Part shown: piece by piece, positions 7,486-14,162 of the stretch
How positions within the stretch are numbered: the first letter of the stretch is position 1
How the letters are laid out: each line of letters opens with the position of its first letter
Origin: Treponema socranskii subsp. socranskii VPI DR56BR1116 = ATCC 35536
Lineage (GTDB): Bacteria > Spirochaetota > Spirochaetia > Treponematales > Treponemataceae
Reading direction: 5' to 3'
NCBI RefSeq assembly: GCF_000468115.1
Contig: NZ_AVQI01000001.1
Location: forward strand, 1-47,888
Length of the DNA stretch: 47,888 bases
The notes under the pieces: generated by a model
Told to the model about the DNA's origin: nothing
What the model saw: the letters and a program-made list of their open reading frames with translations, nothing else
The model's database searches: none
Made by a program: the position numbers and the translations under genes

Positions 7486-8931
7486 ATGGAAAACGGTAAA
7501 CGGTTGGAATTCCGAGGCGGCAGTTTTTGCGCTTTGATTCCTTTTGTAATTTTTATCGTCATAACAATTTCACTGTCGTTTTTTAATGCAGCTGATTTAA
7601 ATATGATGATCGGTGCCGGCGTTATCGGTTTGTTGGCAGGTATGGTGTTCGCAAAGGATATCAATTATTATTGGGATACCGTTCTTGAAGGACTCGGATC
7701 GAAAGTCGGTATGACGGCGGTGTTGCTTTGGCTGATAGTCGGTATTTACGGCAACATCCTTAAAAGCGGGCATATCGTAGAAGGACTCGTGTGGCTCAGC
7801 GTCAAACTGAACGTAAGCGGTTCGGCCTTTACCGTCGCTGCCTTTGTTTTTGCCGCTGTCTTCGCTATGGCGACGGGTTCCGGATTCGGAACGATCTCTA
7901 CCATGAGTTTTATTTTGTATCCTGCAGGTATTTTACTCAGTGCAAATCCCGCCGTCCTTGCCGGTGCGATCCTTTCGGGCGCTGCGCTCGGAGACAACCT
8001 CGCCCCCGTATCGGATACGACGATTATCGCGGCGACAAGTCAGGAATATATCAACAAAAACGGTACGGCAGATATCGGCGGCACCGTACGTACGAGGACG
8101 AAATTCGTGCTTATCGCCGCCGCCATCGCAATCGTTCTGTTTTTTATCTTCGGCGGTGCGGGGCGCTCGACGGATGCGGCGCTTGCAGAACAGCTTCTTG
8201 AAAAATATCAAAATCCTGCCGGTCTCTTGCTTCTGATCCCGACTATTCTGGTTATCGTGTTAGCGGTTAAGGGCGGCAATATCTTTGTCGCGTTGGGAAC
8301 GGGTATTGTGGCTGCGATCGTCATCGGGCTGAGCTTCGGTTTATTCGATTTTTCTGCCGTCGTAGCGTTACAGGGCGGAAAGCTTAGCGGCGCAATTCCG
8401 GAAGGCGTGGCGGGTATGACGACCGTTTCCATTTTATTGATAATGGTCGTTGCAATGGGCAATCTTTTAATAAAGAGCGGCTGCATGGATCAAACGGTAG
8501 ATTGGTTGAACAGCAAAGTTATCAAATCTTCCTGCGGCGCCGAGCTTTCGATTTTCGTCCTTTCAACCGTATTCGGTATTTTAATCGCCGCTATCAATAC
8601 GATTGCAAATATCTGCGTCGCGCCTTTTGTCAATGTCATCGGCAAAAAGAACGGTCTCCATCCGTACAGACGCGCAAATATTTTAGCAACGACGATCTGT
8701 TCGTTCCCGTTCTTCCTCCCTTACGGCGGCTGCGTACTGCTGCTGCTGGGCGGATTGTCCAGCATGAAAGATGCGTATCCGTTTTTACCGAGTCTTGCCC
8801 CTACCGATATGCTGTTCACCGCATTTTACAGTTGGGGTATTTGGATAGTCATGCTTGTCGCCTGTATTACGGGATGGGACAGAACTTTTGAGGGTGCCGG
8901 AGGAGAAACCGTTAAAACAAAATCGAATTGA
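7486..8931 (+). CDS. NhaC-family antiporter (amino-acid-linked context)
   Basis: Polytopic inner-membrane protein of 481 aa with about 12 hydrophobic segments, from the NhaC ion-antiporter family. Signatures include ATGSGFGTISTMSF and the strongly conserved GDNLAPVSDTTIIAATSQ (residues about 172-189). NhaC proteins exchange Na+/H+ or organic anions and amino acids such as malate/lactate. Here the partner gene is a cysteine desulfidase-like enzyme and the neighbouring regulator is of the amino-acid type, so the substrate may be an amino acid or its product rather than only Na+. AGGAGG lies 8 nt before the ATG. The C-terminus ends soon after the last helix. Substrate assignment is inference. 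Confidence 0.85.
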   Translation: MENGKRLEFRGGSFCALIPFVIFIVITISLSFFNAADLNMMIGAGVIGLLAGMVFAKDINYYWDTVLEGLGSKVGMTAVLLWLIVGIYGNILKSGHIVEGLVWLSVKLNVSGSAFTVAAFVFAAVFAMATGSGFGTISTMSFILYPAGILLSANPAVLAGAILSGAALGDNLAPVSDTTIIAATSQEYINKNGTADIGGTVRTRTKFVLIAAAIAIVLFFIFGGAGRSTDAALAEQLLEKYQNPAGLLLLIPTILVIVLAVKGGNIFVALGTGIVAAIVIGLSFGLFDFSAVVALQGGKLSGAIPEGVAGMTTVSILLIMVVAMGNLLIKSGCMDQTVDWLNSKVIKSSCGAELSIFVLSTVFGILIAAINTIANICVAPFVNVIGKKNGLHPYRRANILATTICSFPFFLPYGGCVLLLLGGLSSMKDAYPFLPSLAPTDMLFTAFYSWGIWIVMLVACITGWDRTFEGAGGETVKTKSN

Positions 8932-8955
8932 CGGTATTGTACCTTGGAATTTTTC

Positions 8956-9005
8956 GATGCGGCAGTTTGAAAATCAATAATTACCGTTTTCACTGCTGCC
9001 GCATC
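8956..9005 (+). promoter_or_regulatory. Intercistronic hairpin before the desulfidase gene
   Basis: GATGCGGCAG (8956-8965) pairs perfectly with CTGCCGCATC (8996-9005); TGAAAA and TTTTCA extend the stem inside. No T-run follows, and the desulfidase Shine-Dalgarno sequence begins a few bases later. It is more likely an mRNA stability or processing element than a terminator. Confidence 0.5.
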
Positions 9006-9025
9006 CTAACGGAGGAAATATCGAT

Positions 9026-10312
9026 ATGCATGCTTTGACAAAGATGATAAAAGACGATATGAAGCCGGCTCTCGGCGTAACGGAACCGGGAGCTATCGCA
9101 TTTGCCGTTGCAAAGGCAAAACAGTATGCAACGGGAGAACTGATCAAAGTTCATGTCGCTATGAACAGCGGTATGTATAAAAATGCGTTTACCTGCGGCA
9201 TCCCGAACAGCAGCGAAGTCGGGAACGTTTTTGCTGCAGCGCTCGGCTATGTCGCGGGAAATGCGGATAAAGGCTTGGAAGCGCTTGCAGATGTCACCGA
9301 AGCGGATAATGCCGAAGCACATCGGCTTGTCGATGCGGGAAAAATCGCAGTCGCTTTGAGCGGCATAACAAGCAGAATTTTTATCGAAGCGACGGTACAG
9401 ACGAAAAGCGATACGGCTGTTGTAACGATTCGCGATTCCCACACGAATATCACGAAAATAACGGTAAACGAAAAAACCGTTTTTGAAGGAGAGGGCGAAA
9501 AAGAGGGAGAAAGCGAGCAACACGAAGAAGCTCATGCGATTCACACGTATACGCTGCAGCAGTTATATGAATATGCATCCACTGTGGACTATGATGAAAT
9601 CGCTTTTATTAAAGAAGCGTATACGGTAAACTTAGCGCTGTTTCATGAAGCGATAACGAATCCGCGTACGACGTTTGCCAAACGCTTGCTCAAAAATAAC
9701 GGCGGCAAAGAGATTTCCGATGATGAACAAAAGACTGCGACGCTGTTTTGCAATGCTGCGATTGAAGCCCGCGTAATCGGTCTCGATAAACCTGCGATGA
9801 GTATTACCGGTTCGGGTGCGCACGGGATTATCGCAACGATGCCGCTGTATGCCGCTTGCAAAGTTAACGGATATTCGGAAGAACAGTTGTTGCGGGCTAC
9901 GGCGCTCAGCTATCTCGTGTGTATGTTTATAAAAGAATATTCGGGGCGGCTCTCTGCGTTTTGCGGGTGTGCGATTGCAGCGGGATCCGGAGCCGCATGC
10001 GCTCTTGTTTATCTCCGAGGCGGGAACGTTACAATGATGTCCCATACGCTGAATAACATCGCGAGCAGCATTACCGGCATGATTTGCGACGGCGGAAATC
10101 AGGGGTGTACGATGAAAGGAATTGCCGCCGTCGACGATATCTACAGAAGCGTCGATTTTGCGATGAACGACATCTATATCGATGACGTGCACGGTATCAA
10201 CGGAAAGACACCGGAAGAAACTATGAAAAACATGGGATTGATAGCATCGCCCGGTATGGTCGGAACGGAAAAAGTAATCGTGGAAATTTTTGAAGATAAA
10301 TTAAAACGATAA
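9026..10312 (+). CDS. CyuA/UPF0597-type L-cysteine desulfidase-like protein
   Basis: A 428-aa member of the UPF0597/serine dehydratase-alpha-like family. Characterised members are [4Fe-4S] enzymes that degrade L-cysteine to pyruvate, ammonia and sulfide in the cytoplasm. Visible motifs are TEPGAIAFA (19-27), SGSGAHGI-like TGSGAHGI (261-268), CGCAIAAGSGAACAL (313-327) and ICDGGNQGC (353-361). The usual first cysteine of the motif GCTEP is Val18 here (GVTEP), while the C-terminal cysteines remain. An acidic insert EGEGEKEGESEQHEE lies at about 154-168. It follows the NhaC antiporter by 94 nt with a GGAGG site and is probably co-transcribed. The altered motif may mean a different cluster ligand or substrate. 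Confidence 0.82.
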   Translation: MHALTKMIKDDMKPALGVTEPGAIAFAVAKAKQYATGELIKVHVAMNSGMYKNAFTCGIPNSSEVGNVFAAALGYVAGNADKGLEALADVTEADNAEAHRLVDAGKIAVALSGITSRIFIEATVQTKSDTAVVTIRDSHTNITKITVNEKTVFEGEGEKEGESEQHEEAHAIHTYTLQQLYEYASTVDYDEIAFIKEAYTVNLALFHEAITNPRTTFAKRLLKNNGGKEISDDEQKTATLFCNAAIEARVIGLDKPAMSITGSGAHGIIATMPLYAACKVNGYSEEQLLRATALSYLVCMFIKEYSGRLSAFCGCAIAAGSGAACALVYLRGGNVTMMSHTLNNIASSITGMICDGGNQGCTMKGIAAVDDIYRSVDFAMNDIYIDDVHGINGKTPEETMKNMGLIASPGMVGTEKVIVEIFEDKLKR

Positions 10313-10337
10313 TCTTCTGAACGTAATCGTCAAATAT

Positions 10338-10383
10338 AAAAGGCGCCGATTGATTCAAATCTGAAATCATCGACGCCTTTTTT
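10338..10383. terminator. Bidirectional rho-independent terminator
   Basis: AAAGGCG-C-CGATTGATT pairs with AATCATCG-A-CGCCTTT, followed by T-run on either strand. It lies between the convergent desulfidase and metal ATPase genes and can serve both. Confidence 0.75.
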
Positions 10384-10445
10384 AATAATTGTTATACACT
10401 GCTCGGTTGCCCTTTATAGCCGTATGCGGCTTCCGCTTTCTCGCA

Positions 10446-12455
10446 TCACCCTCGCTTTTTCCACAGCATGACGCGCATCGAATTCGCTACGGCGAGGAGG
10501 GCCACGCCCGTATCGCCGAAAACGGCAGTCCACATATTTGCGATACCGAAGGCCCCGAGCGCCATAATGCCGATCTTTACGATGAGGGAAACGACGATGT
10601 TTTCGGTGACGATGCGTACGGTTTTCCGTGAAATCGAAATCGCATCCGCTATCTTTGCCGGTTCGTCGGTCATGATGACGGCGTCCGCCGATTCTATCGC
10701 AGCATCGCTTCCGAGTCCGCCCATCGCGATCCCCGTGTCGGCCCGCGCGAGTACCGGTGCATCGTTGATGCCGTCGCCGGCAAAGAGGAGCGTCGGACGC
10801 CGCGGTTTTTCGCCGAGCTCCGCAAGCAGCGCTTCCACTTTATCGACTTTATCTTGGGGAAGGAGTTCCGAAAAAACGGTATCGACTCCGATTTCGGACG
10901 CGACTTCTTCCGCCGTTTCTCTGTTGTCGCCGGTGAGCATGACGATTTTTTTGACGCCGAGCTTCCGAAGCTTTTTGACGGCGAAGGCCGCGTCGTCTTT
11001 CGTTTGATCGGCTATGACGATGTGTCCCGCATACAATCCGTCCACTGCGACGTGTACGACCGTTCCGAAATCGTTTAAGCTGCACGGAACGATGCCTTCT
11101 ACCGCGTGCGATTCCATGAGTTTCATATTACCGGCAAGTACGCGCTTTCCGTCGAGGACGACGCTGATGCCCTCTCCGCTTATCTCTTCCGCATCGGCGA
11201 TCTTTACGAGATTGCAGCATGCTCCGGAATGCGCCGCTTTGATCGAATTCGATATCGGATGATTCGAATAGGTTTCCGCATGCGCCGCGATTGCGATGAG
11301 TTCGTCCGCCGGTATGCGCTCTTCGTCCGTCGGGTGAACTCCCGTAACGGCGAATACGCCTTTTGTTAAAGTTCCCGTTTTATCGAATACCGCCGTCTGT
11401 GTCCGCGCAAGCGTTTCGACGCATTCGCTTCCTTTGATAAGGATGCCGTTTTTGCTTGCCGTTCCGATGCCGCTGAAAAATCCGAGCGGCACCGATATGA
11501 CGAGCGCGCAGGGGCAGGAGACGACGAGAAAGATGAGCGCGCGGTACACCCACGTGTGCGCATCACCCGTGATGAGGGACGGAATGAGCGCAAGCAAAAC
11601 CGCCGCTACGCACACGATAGGCGTATACGCTTTTGAAAACCGTGTGATAAAGCGTTCCGATTTCGCCTTTTTTTCCTGCGCCTTTTCGACCAGTTCGATG
11701 ATGCGCGCGGCGGCCGATTCTCCGGCGATCTTCGTCGTTTCGATTTCGATCACGCTGTCCGTATTGATCGCGCCCGCCATAACGTCGCTTCCGACGAATA
11801 CGCGGCGCGGCACCGCTTCTCCGGTAAGGGCGGACGTATCGAGAAACGATTTCCCCTGTACGACCGTGCCGTCGATCGGAATGCGCTCCCCCGGTTTGAC
11901 GAGTATGGTTTCGCCGACGTTCACATCGTCGGGCGATACTTCGATTATTTTATCGCCGCGTTTTACGAATGCTTTGTCCGGCCGGATTTCCATGAGCGAT
12001 TGAATCGAATCGCGCGATTTGTCGACCGCTTTGTCCTGTGCGTATTCGCCGATTTGATAGAGCAGCATGACGCCGACCGCTTCGGGATATTGACCGACTG
12101 CAACGGCTCCGAGAGATGCGACGCTCATCAAAAATTTTTCATCGAAGAAATTTCCTTTAATAATATTTTTTACCGCGTCGATGACGACGCTCCTGCCGCA
12201 CACGAGGTATGCTGCGAGTAAAAGTACGATTGAAACGAGTTCATCCGCCGACGCGAATTTACCGAGCGAAACATCGATCGCCCTGAAAGGATGCGCGTGT
12301 TCGACGATTAAGCCGAGTGCAAACAGCACCGCCGCAATGACGATTTCACGGACGCTTAATTCGCTCTCTTCTTCATGTTCATGTTCATGTCCGTGTGTAT
12401 GTCCATGTTCGTGTTCGCTTTTGCAGCATGCATGACAGTGACATTCGTGACTCAT
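10446..12455 (-). CDS. Zn/Cd/Pb-type heavy-metal exporting P1B-ATPase
   Basis: Inner-membrane P-type ATPase of 669 aa that exports divalent soft metals. The N-terminus lacks the usual ferredoxin-like HMA domain and instead has a His/Cys-rich tail (HECHCHACC, then repeated GHTHGHEHEH, residues 2-28) likely to bind Zn2+. Core motifs are TGEA (211-214), the CPC metal site in helix 6 (314-316), DKTGTLT phosphorylation motif (358-364), TGDN and GDGINDAP in the hinge, and a late HP-type motif NHPIS. CPC plus this tail and the upstream ArsR repressor argue for Zn/Cd rather than Cu. The ATG follows AGGAGGAG. The leader carries a hairpin that is also found before the Gld-type ABC operon. Confidence 0.9.
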   Translation of the reverse strand: MSHECHCHACCKSEHEHGHTHGHEHEHEEESELSVREIVIAAVLFALGLIVEHAHPFRAIDVSLGKFASADELVSIVLLLAAYLVCGRSVVIDAVKNIIKGNFFDEKFLMSVASLGAVAVGQYPEAVGVMLLYQIGEYAQDKAVDKSRDSIQSLMEIRPDKAFVKRGDKIIEVSPDDVNVGETILVKPGERIPIDGTVVQGKSFLDTSALTGEAVPRRVFVGSDVMAGAINTDSVIEIETTKIAGESAAARIIELVEKAQEKKAKSERFITRFSKAYTPIVCVAAVLLALIPSLITGDAHTWVYRALIFLVVSCPCALVISVPLGFFSGIGTASKNGILIKGSECVETLARTQTAVFDKTGTLTKGVFAVTGVHPTDEERIPADELIAIAAHAETYSNHPISNSIKAAHSGACCNLVKIADAEEISGEGISVVLDGKRVLAGNMKLMESHAVEGIVPCSLNDFGTVVHVAVDGLYAGHIVIADQTKDDAAFAVKKLRKLGVKKIVMLTGDNRETAEEVASEIGVDTVFSELLPQDKVDKVEALLAELGEKPRRPTLLFAGDGINDAPVLARADTGIAMGGLGSDAAIESADAVIMTDEPAKIADAISISRKTVRIVTENIVVSLIVKIGIMALGAFGIANMWTAVFGDTGVALLAVANSMRVMLWKKRG

Positions 12456-12468
12456 AGCTCCTCCTAAT

Positions 12469-12509
12469 AAAAACTTTTGCAGGAAATATCAATTTCCGAA
12501 AGAGTTTTT
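12469..12509 (-). promoter_or_regulatory. Leader hairpin of the metal ATPase, shared motif
   Basis: AAAAACT (12469-12475) pairs with AGTTTTT (12503-12509), and inner GGAAAT pairs with ATTTCC. The stem ends a few bases before the AGGAGGAG of the ATPase. The 17-bp ATAAAAACTTTTGCAGG (12467-12483) recurs exactly at 17910-17926, again just before a ribosome site. Confidence 0.5.
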
Positions 12510-12579
12510 AGCCGTGCGCGCTTCTCGCAACGAGGAGCTTCGCTCCGACGTTTCAAGCGAGCGCACACGTTTAATAACC

Positions 12580-12642
12580 CGAGTTTGTTGAAAACAAACT
12601 CGTACGAAAGAAGTGCGGCGCAATTTCAGCCGTACTTCTTTC
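12580..12642 (-). repeat. Pair of strong hairpins between arsR and the metal ATPase
   Basis: CGAGTTTGTT (12580-12589) and AACAAACTCG (12593-12602) form a perfect 10-bp stem with a 3-nt loop. GAAAGAAGTGCGGC (12606-12619) and GCCGTACTTCTTTC (12629-12642) form a 14-bp stem with one mismatch. Further stems occupy 12512-12570. Neither is followed by a T-run, so they are not classic terminators. They dominate the arsR-ATPase spacer and may control read-through or stability. Confidence 0.5.
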
Positions 12643-12649
12643 GCTCCTC

Positions 12650-12727
12650 CTAATAATAAATTTTATTCTTTGTAAGTCGAAAGTCGAAAAATGCTTGACG
12701 CATTTTTCTTTTATCCGATGCGCTCAT
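12650..12727 (-). CDS. Tentative 25-residue small protein
   Basis: A short ORF (MSASDKRKMR then QAFFDFRLTKNKIYY) begins 22 nt after the arsR stop, preceded by GGAGGA three bases before the ATG, and ends in TAG just before another AGGAGG. The peptide is basic and aromatic and has no membrane segment. The position inside the arsR-ATPase unit and the ribosome site are the only support; spacing is short. It could be a leader peptide, a small protein, or chance. Confidence 0.25.
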   Translation of the reverse strand: MSASDKRKMRQAFFDFRLTKNKIYY

Positions 12728-12749
12728 AAATCCTCCGCACTGCTCGGAT

Positions 12750-13097
12750 TTATTCGCTTATATGTTCGATGCCTTGGCTTAAAATCGTCGTTACGTGGCC
12801 GTCGGCGAGGGAATAGATAAGCGATTTTCCGTTTCGCGTATATTTTACGAGACCGTTCGTTTTTAAAATACGCAGCTGATGGCTTATCGCCGATTGCGTC
12901 ATTTTGAGAACGCTTGCGATGTCGTTTACCGCCATATCCGATTCGAGCAGTACAAACAAAATCTTTATGCGCGTCGAGTCTCCGAAAATTTTAAACAGTT
13001 CCGCCAAATCGAACAGTTCGTCTTCATCAGGCAGTTTGTTTAAAATATCCTGAAAACGCTTGTCGCTTTGTCCGCCGTCACTCTTTTTTTTCGCCAC
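12750..13097 (-). CDS. ArsR/SmtB-family metal-responsive repressor
   Basis: Winged-helix repressor, 115 aa with the GTG start chosen at 13097 (GGAG at 7 nt; the ATG at 13136 is only about 10 nt from the predicted +1 and has no ribosome site). Features are DLAELFKIFGDSTRIKILFVLL, the recognition helix MTQSAISHQLRILKTNGLVKY, and a wing RNGKSLIYSL. The C-terminal DGHVTTILSQGIEH fits the alpha5 DxH...HxxE-type Zn site of SmtB/CzrA, giving D, H, H and E ligands. It should bind the palindrome at 13137-13152 and release it on Zn/Cd/Co binding. The metal ATPase follows 295 nt downstream on the same strand. Confidence 0.9.
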   Translation of the reverse strand: MAKKKSDGGQSDKRFQDILNKLPDEDELFDLAELFKIFGDSTRIKILFVLLESDMAVNDIASVLKMTQSAISHQLRILKTNGLVKYTRNGKSLIYSLADGHVTTILSQGIEHISE

Positions 13098-13136
13098 GCC
13101 GATTCTCCATACGCGATTTGTTTTATTATAAAACAA

Positions 13137-13152
13137 ATGAACAACTGTTCAT
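13137..13152. promoter_or_regulatory. SmtB/CzrA-type operator of the metal-efflux unit
   Basis: ATGAACA-AC-TGTTCAT is a perfect 7-2-7 inverted repeat, matching the TGAACA-type core known for Zn-sensing ArsR/SmtB repressors. It begins directly downstream of the -10 box and covers the transcription start, so binding would block initiation. Confidence 0.75.
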
Positions 13153-13181
13153 ATATTAGCAGTAAAAATGCTGTTTGTCAA
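13153..13181 (-). promoter_or_regulatory. Promoter of arsR and probably the metal ATPase
   Basis: On the minus strand a consensus TTGACA (13181-13176), a 17-bp spacer and TAATAT (13158-13153). The predicted +1 lies inside the ArsR operator. Confidence 0.7.
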
Positions 13182-13183
13182 GT

Positions 13184-13230
13184 AAAAAATAAAAAGGCCG
13201 TCGCAAAAGTTAGTGACCTTTTTGACAGCC
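13184..13230 (-). terminator. Terminator of the Gld-type ABC operon
   Basis: On the minus strand GGCTGTC (13230-13224) pairs with GACGGCC (13202-13196), with CAAAAAG/CTTTTG extending the stem, followed by TTTTTATTTTTT. It lies 27 nt after the DUF4340 gene and ends just before the arsR promoter. Confidence 0.7.
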
Positions 13231-13256
13231 TCTCTTTCGATATAGTTTTATCGATT

Positions 13257-14162
13257 TTACTTATTTGCAGCCATATCTGCTGCAGTTTTAAGGTATTTTC
13301 CCGCGGAGTAGCGGGAGAGCGAAAACTTGTACGGCGTTTCGCTGCACGTGCCGTAGTATTTCGCCTCGTCGCCGTCTCCTTCTTTATATACGCTCACCGT
13401 AATCGCGTTGCCGCCTGCCGTTATGACGGTAACGGATTCGCTTGCGGCGGGCAGGACAAAATCGTCGTCGAGCCATGAGTCCGCATTGAGAGTTGCAAGC
13501 GATGCCGCCCAACTCGCCGCTTTTTCCGCATCGACGCTTACCGCGCCTTCGCTTCCAGTCCATGCAGCGGGATCGCCCGATTTTACAATCGACAGCACCG
13601 TGCTTCCCATGCTTTCGGAAACGGCGGTGAGGTCACTCGTATCGACGGCGTACACCGATTTGCTGCGCAACGCGGCGACGTCTTTTTTGAACGTGTCGCG
13701 CAGCGTTCCCGATACGAGGTATATGTCTTTTTTGCCGTCGAGCGTAAGGTAGGACTGCGAACCCGTCGACGACGTTTTTCCTATCGTGAGTGTGCGCACA
13801 AGTTCGTTCCCTTTGTATGCCTTTACGACAATCGCATTCGCCTTGTCGATTTCATAACGCTCATCGACCGTATCGTTTCCGGCTTGGGCGACAGTGTCGA
13901 GAACGCGTATGTTTTTTACCGCATTGACAAGCGCGTCGGCGGCATTCGTATCCGCTTTGTAGCACCTTTCTCCGACCGTCCAACCGTCATCCGATTTTGC
14001 AAGTTCGATTACGGCGCTCGCGTTTTCGATTGTAAGCTTATCGGGATCCGCGCCGAGCGTTTTGTTTTTTATCGAACTTCGCAGAGAAGAGGCGAGCTGC
14101 GCGATATATATGCCGAGCAAAAGTACGCACGCCGTCAAAAGAATTATTTTTCGTTTGCTCAT
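13257..14162 (-). CDS. DUF4340 domain protein of Gld-type ABC operon
   Basis: Membrane-anchored protein of 301 aa: one N-terminal helix (KIILLTACVLLLGIYIAQLA) followed by an extracytoplasmic domain. Features such as IELAKSDDGWTVG, the LTIGKTSSTGSQSYLTLDG strip and VYLVSGTL-like IYLVSGTLRDTF match DUF4340 proteins, commonly encoded beside GldG-like genes. Its start overlaps the preceding gene by four bases (ATGA), so it is translationally coupled. Its role is unknown; by context it is an accessory subunit of the ABC complex. The operon terminator follows 27 nt downstream. Confidence 0.75.
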   Translation of the reverse strand: MSKRKIILLTACVLLLGIYIAQLASSLRSSIKNKTLGADPDKLTIENASAVIELAKSDDGWTVGERCYKADTNAADALVNAVKNIRVLDTVAQAGNDTVDERYEIDKANAIVVKAYKGNELVRTLTIGKTSSTGSQSYLTLDGKKDIYLVSGTLRDTFKKDVAALRSKSVYAVDTSDLTAVSESMGSTVLSIVKSGDPAAWTGSEGAVSVDAEKAASWAASLATLNADSWLDDDFVLPAASESVTVITAGGNAITVSVYKEGDGDEAKYYGTCSETPYKFSLSRYSAGKYLKTAADMAANK

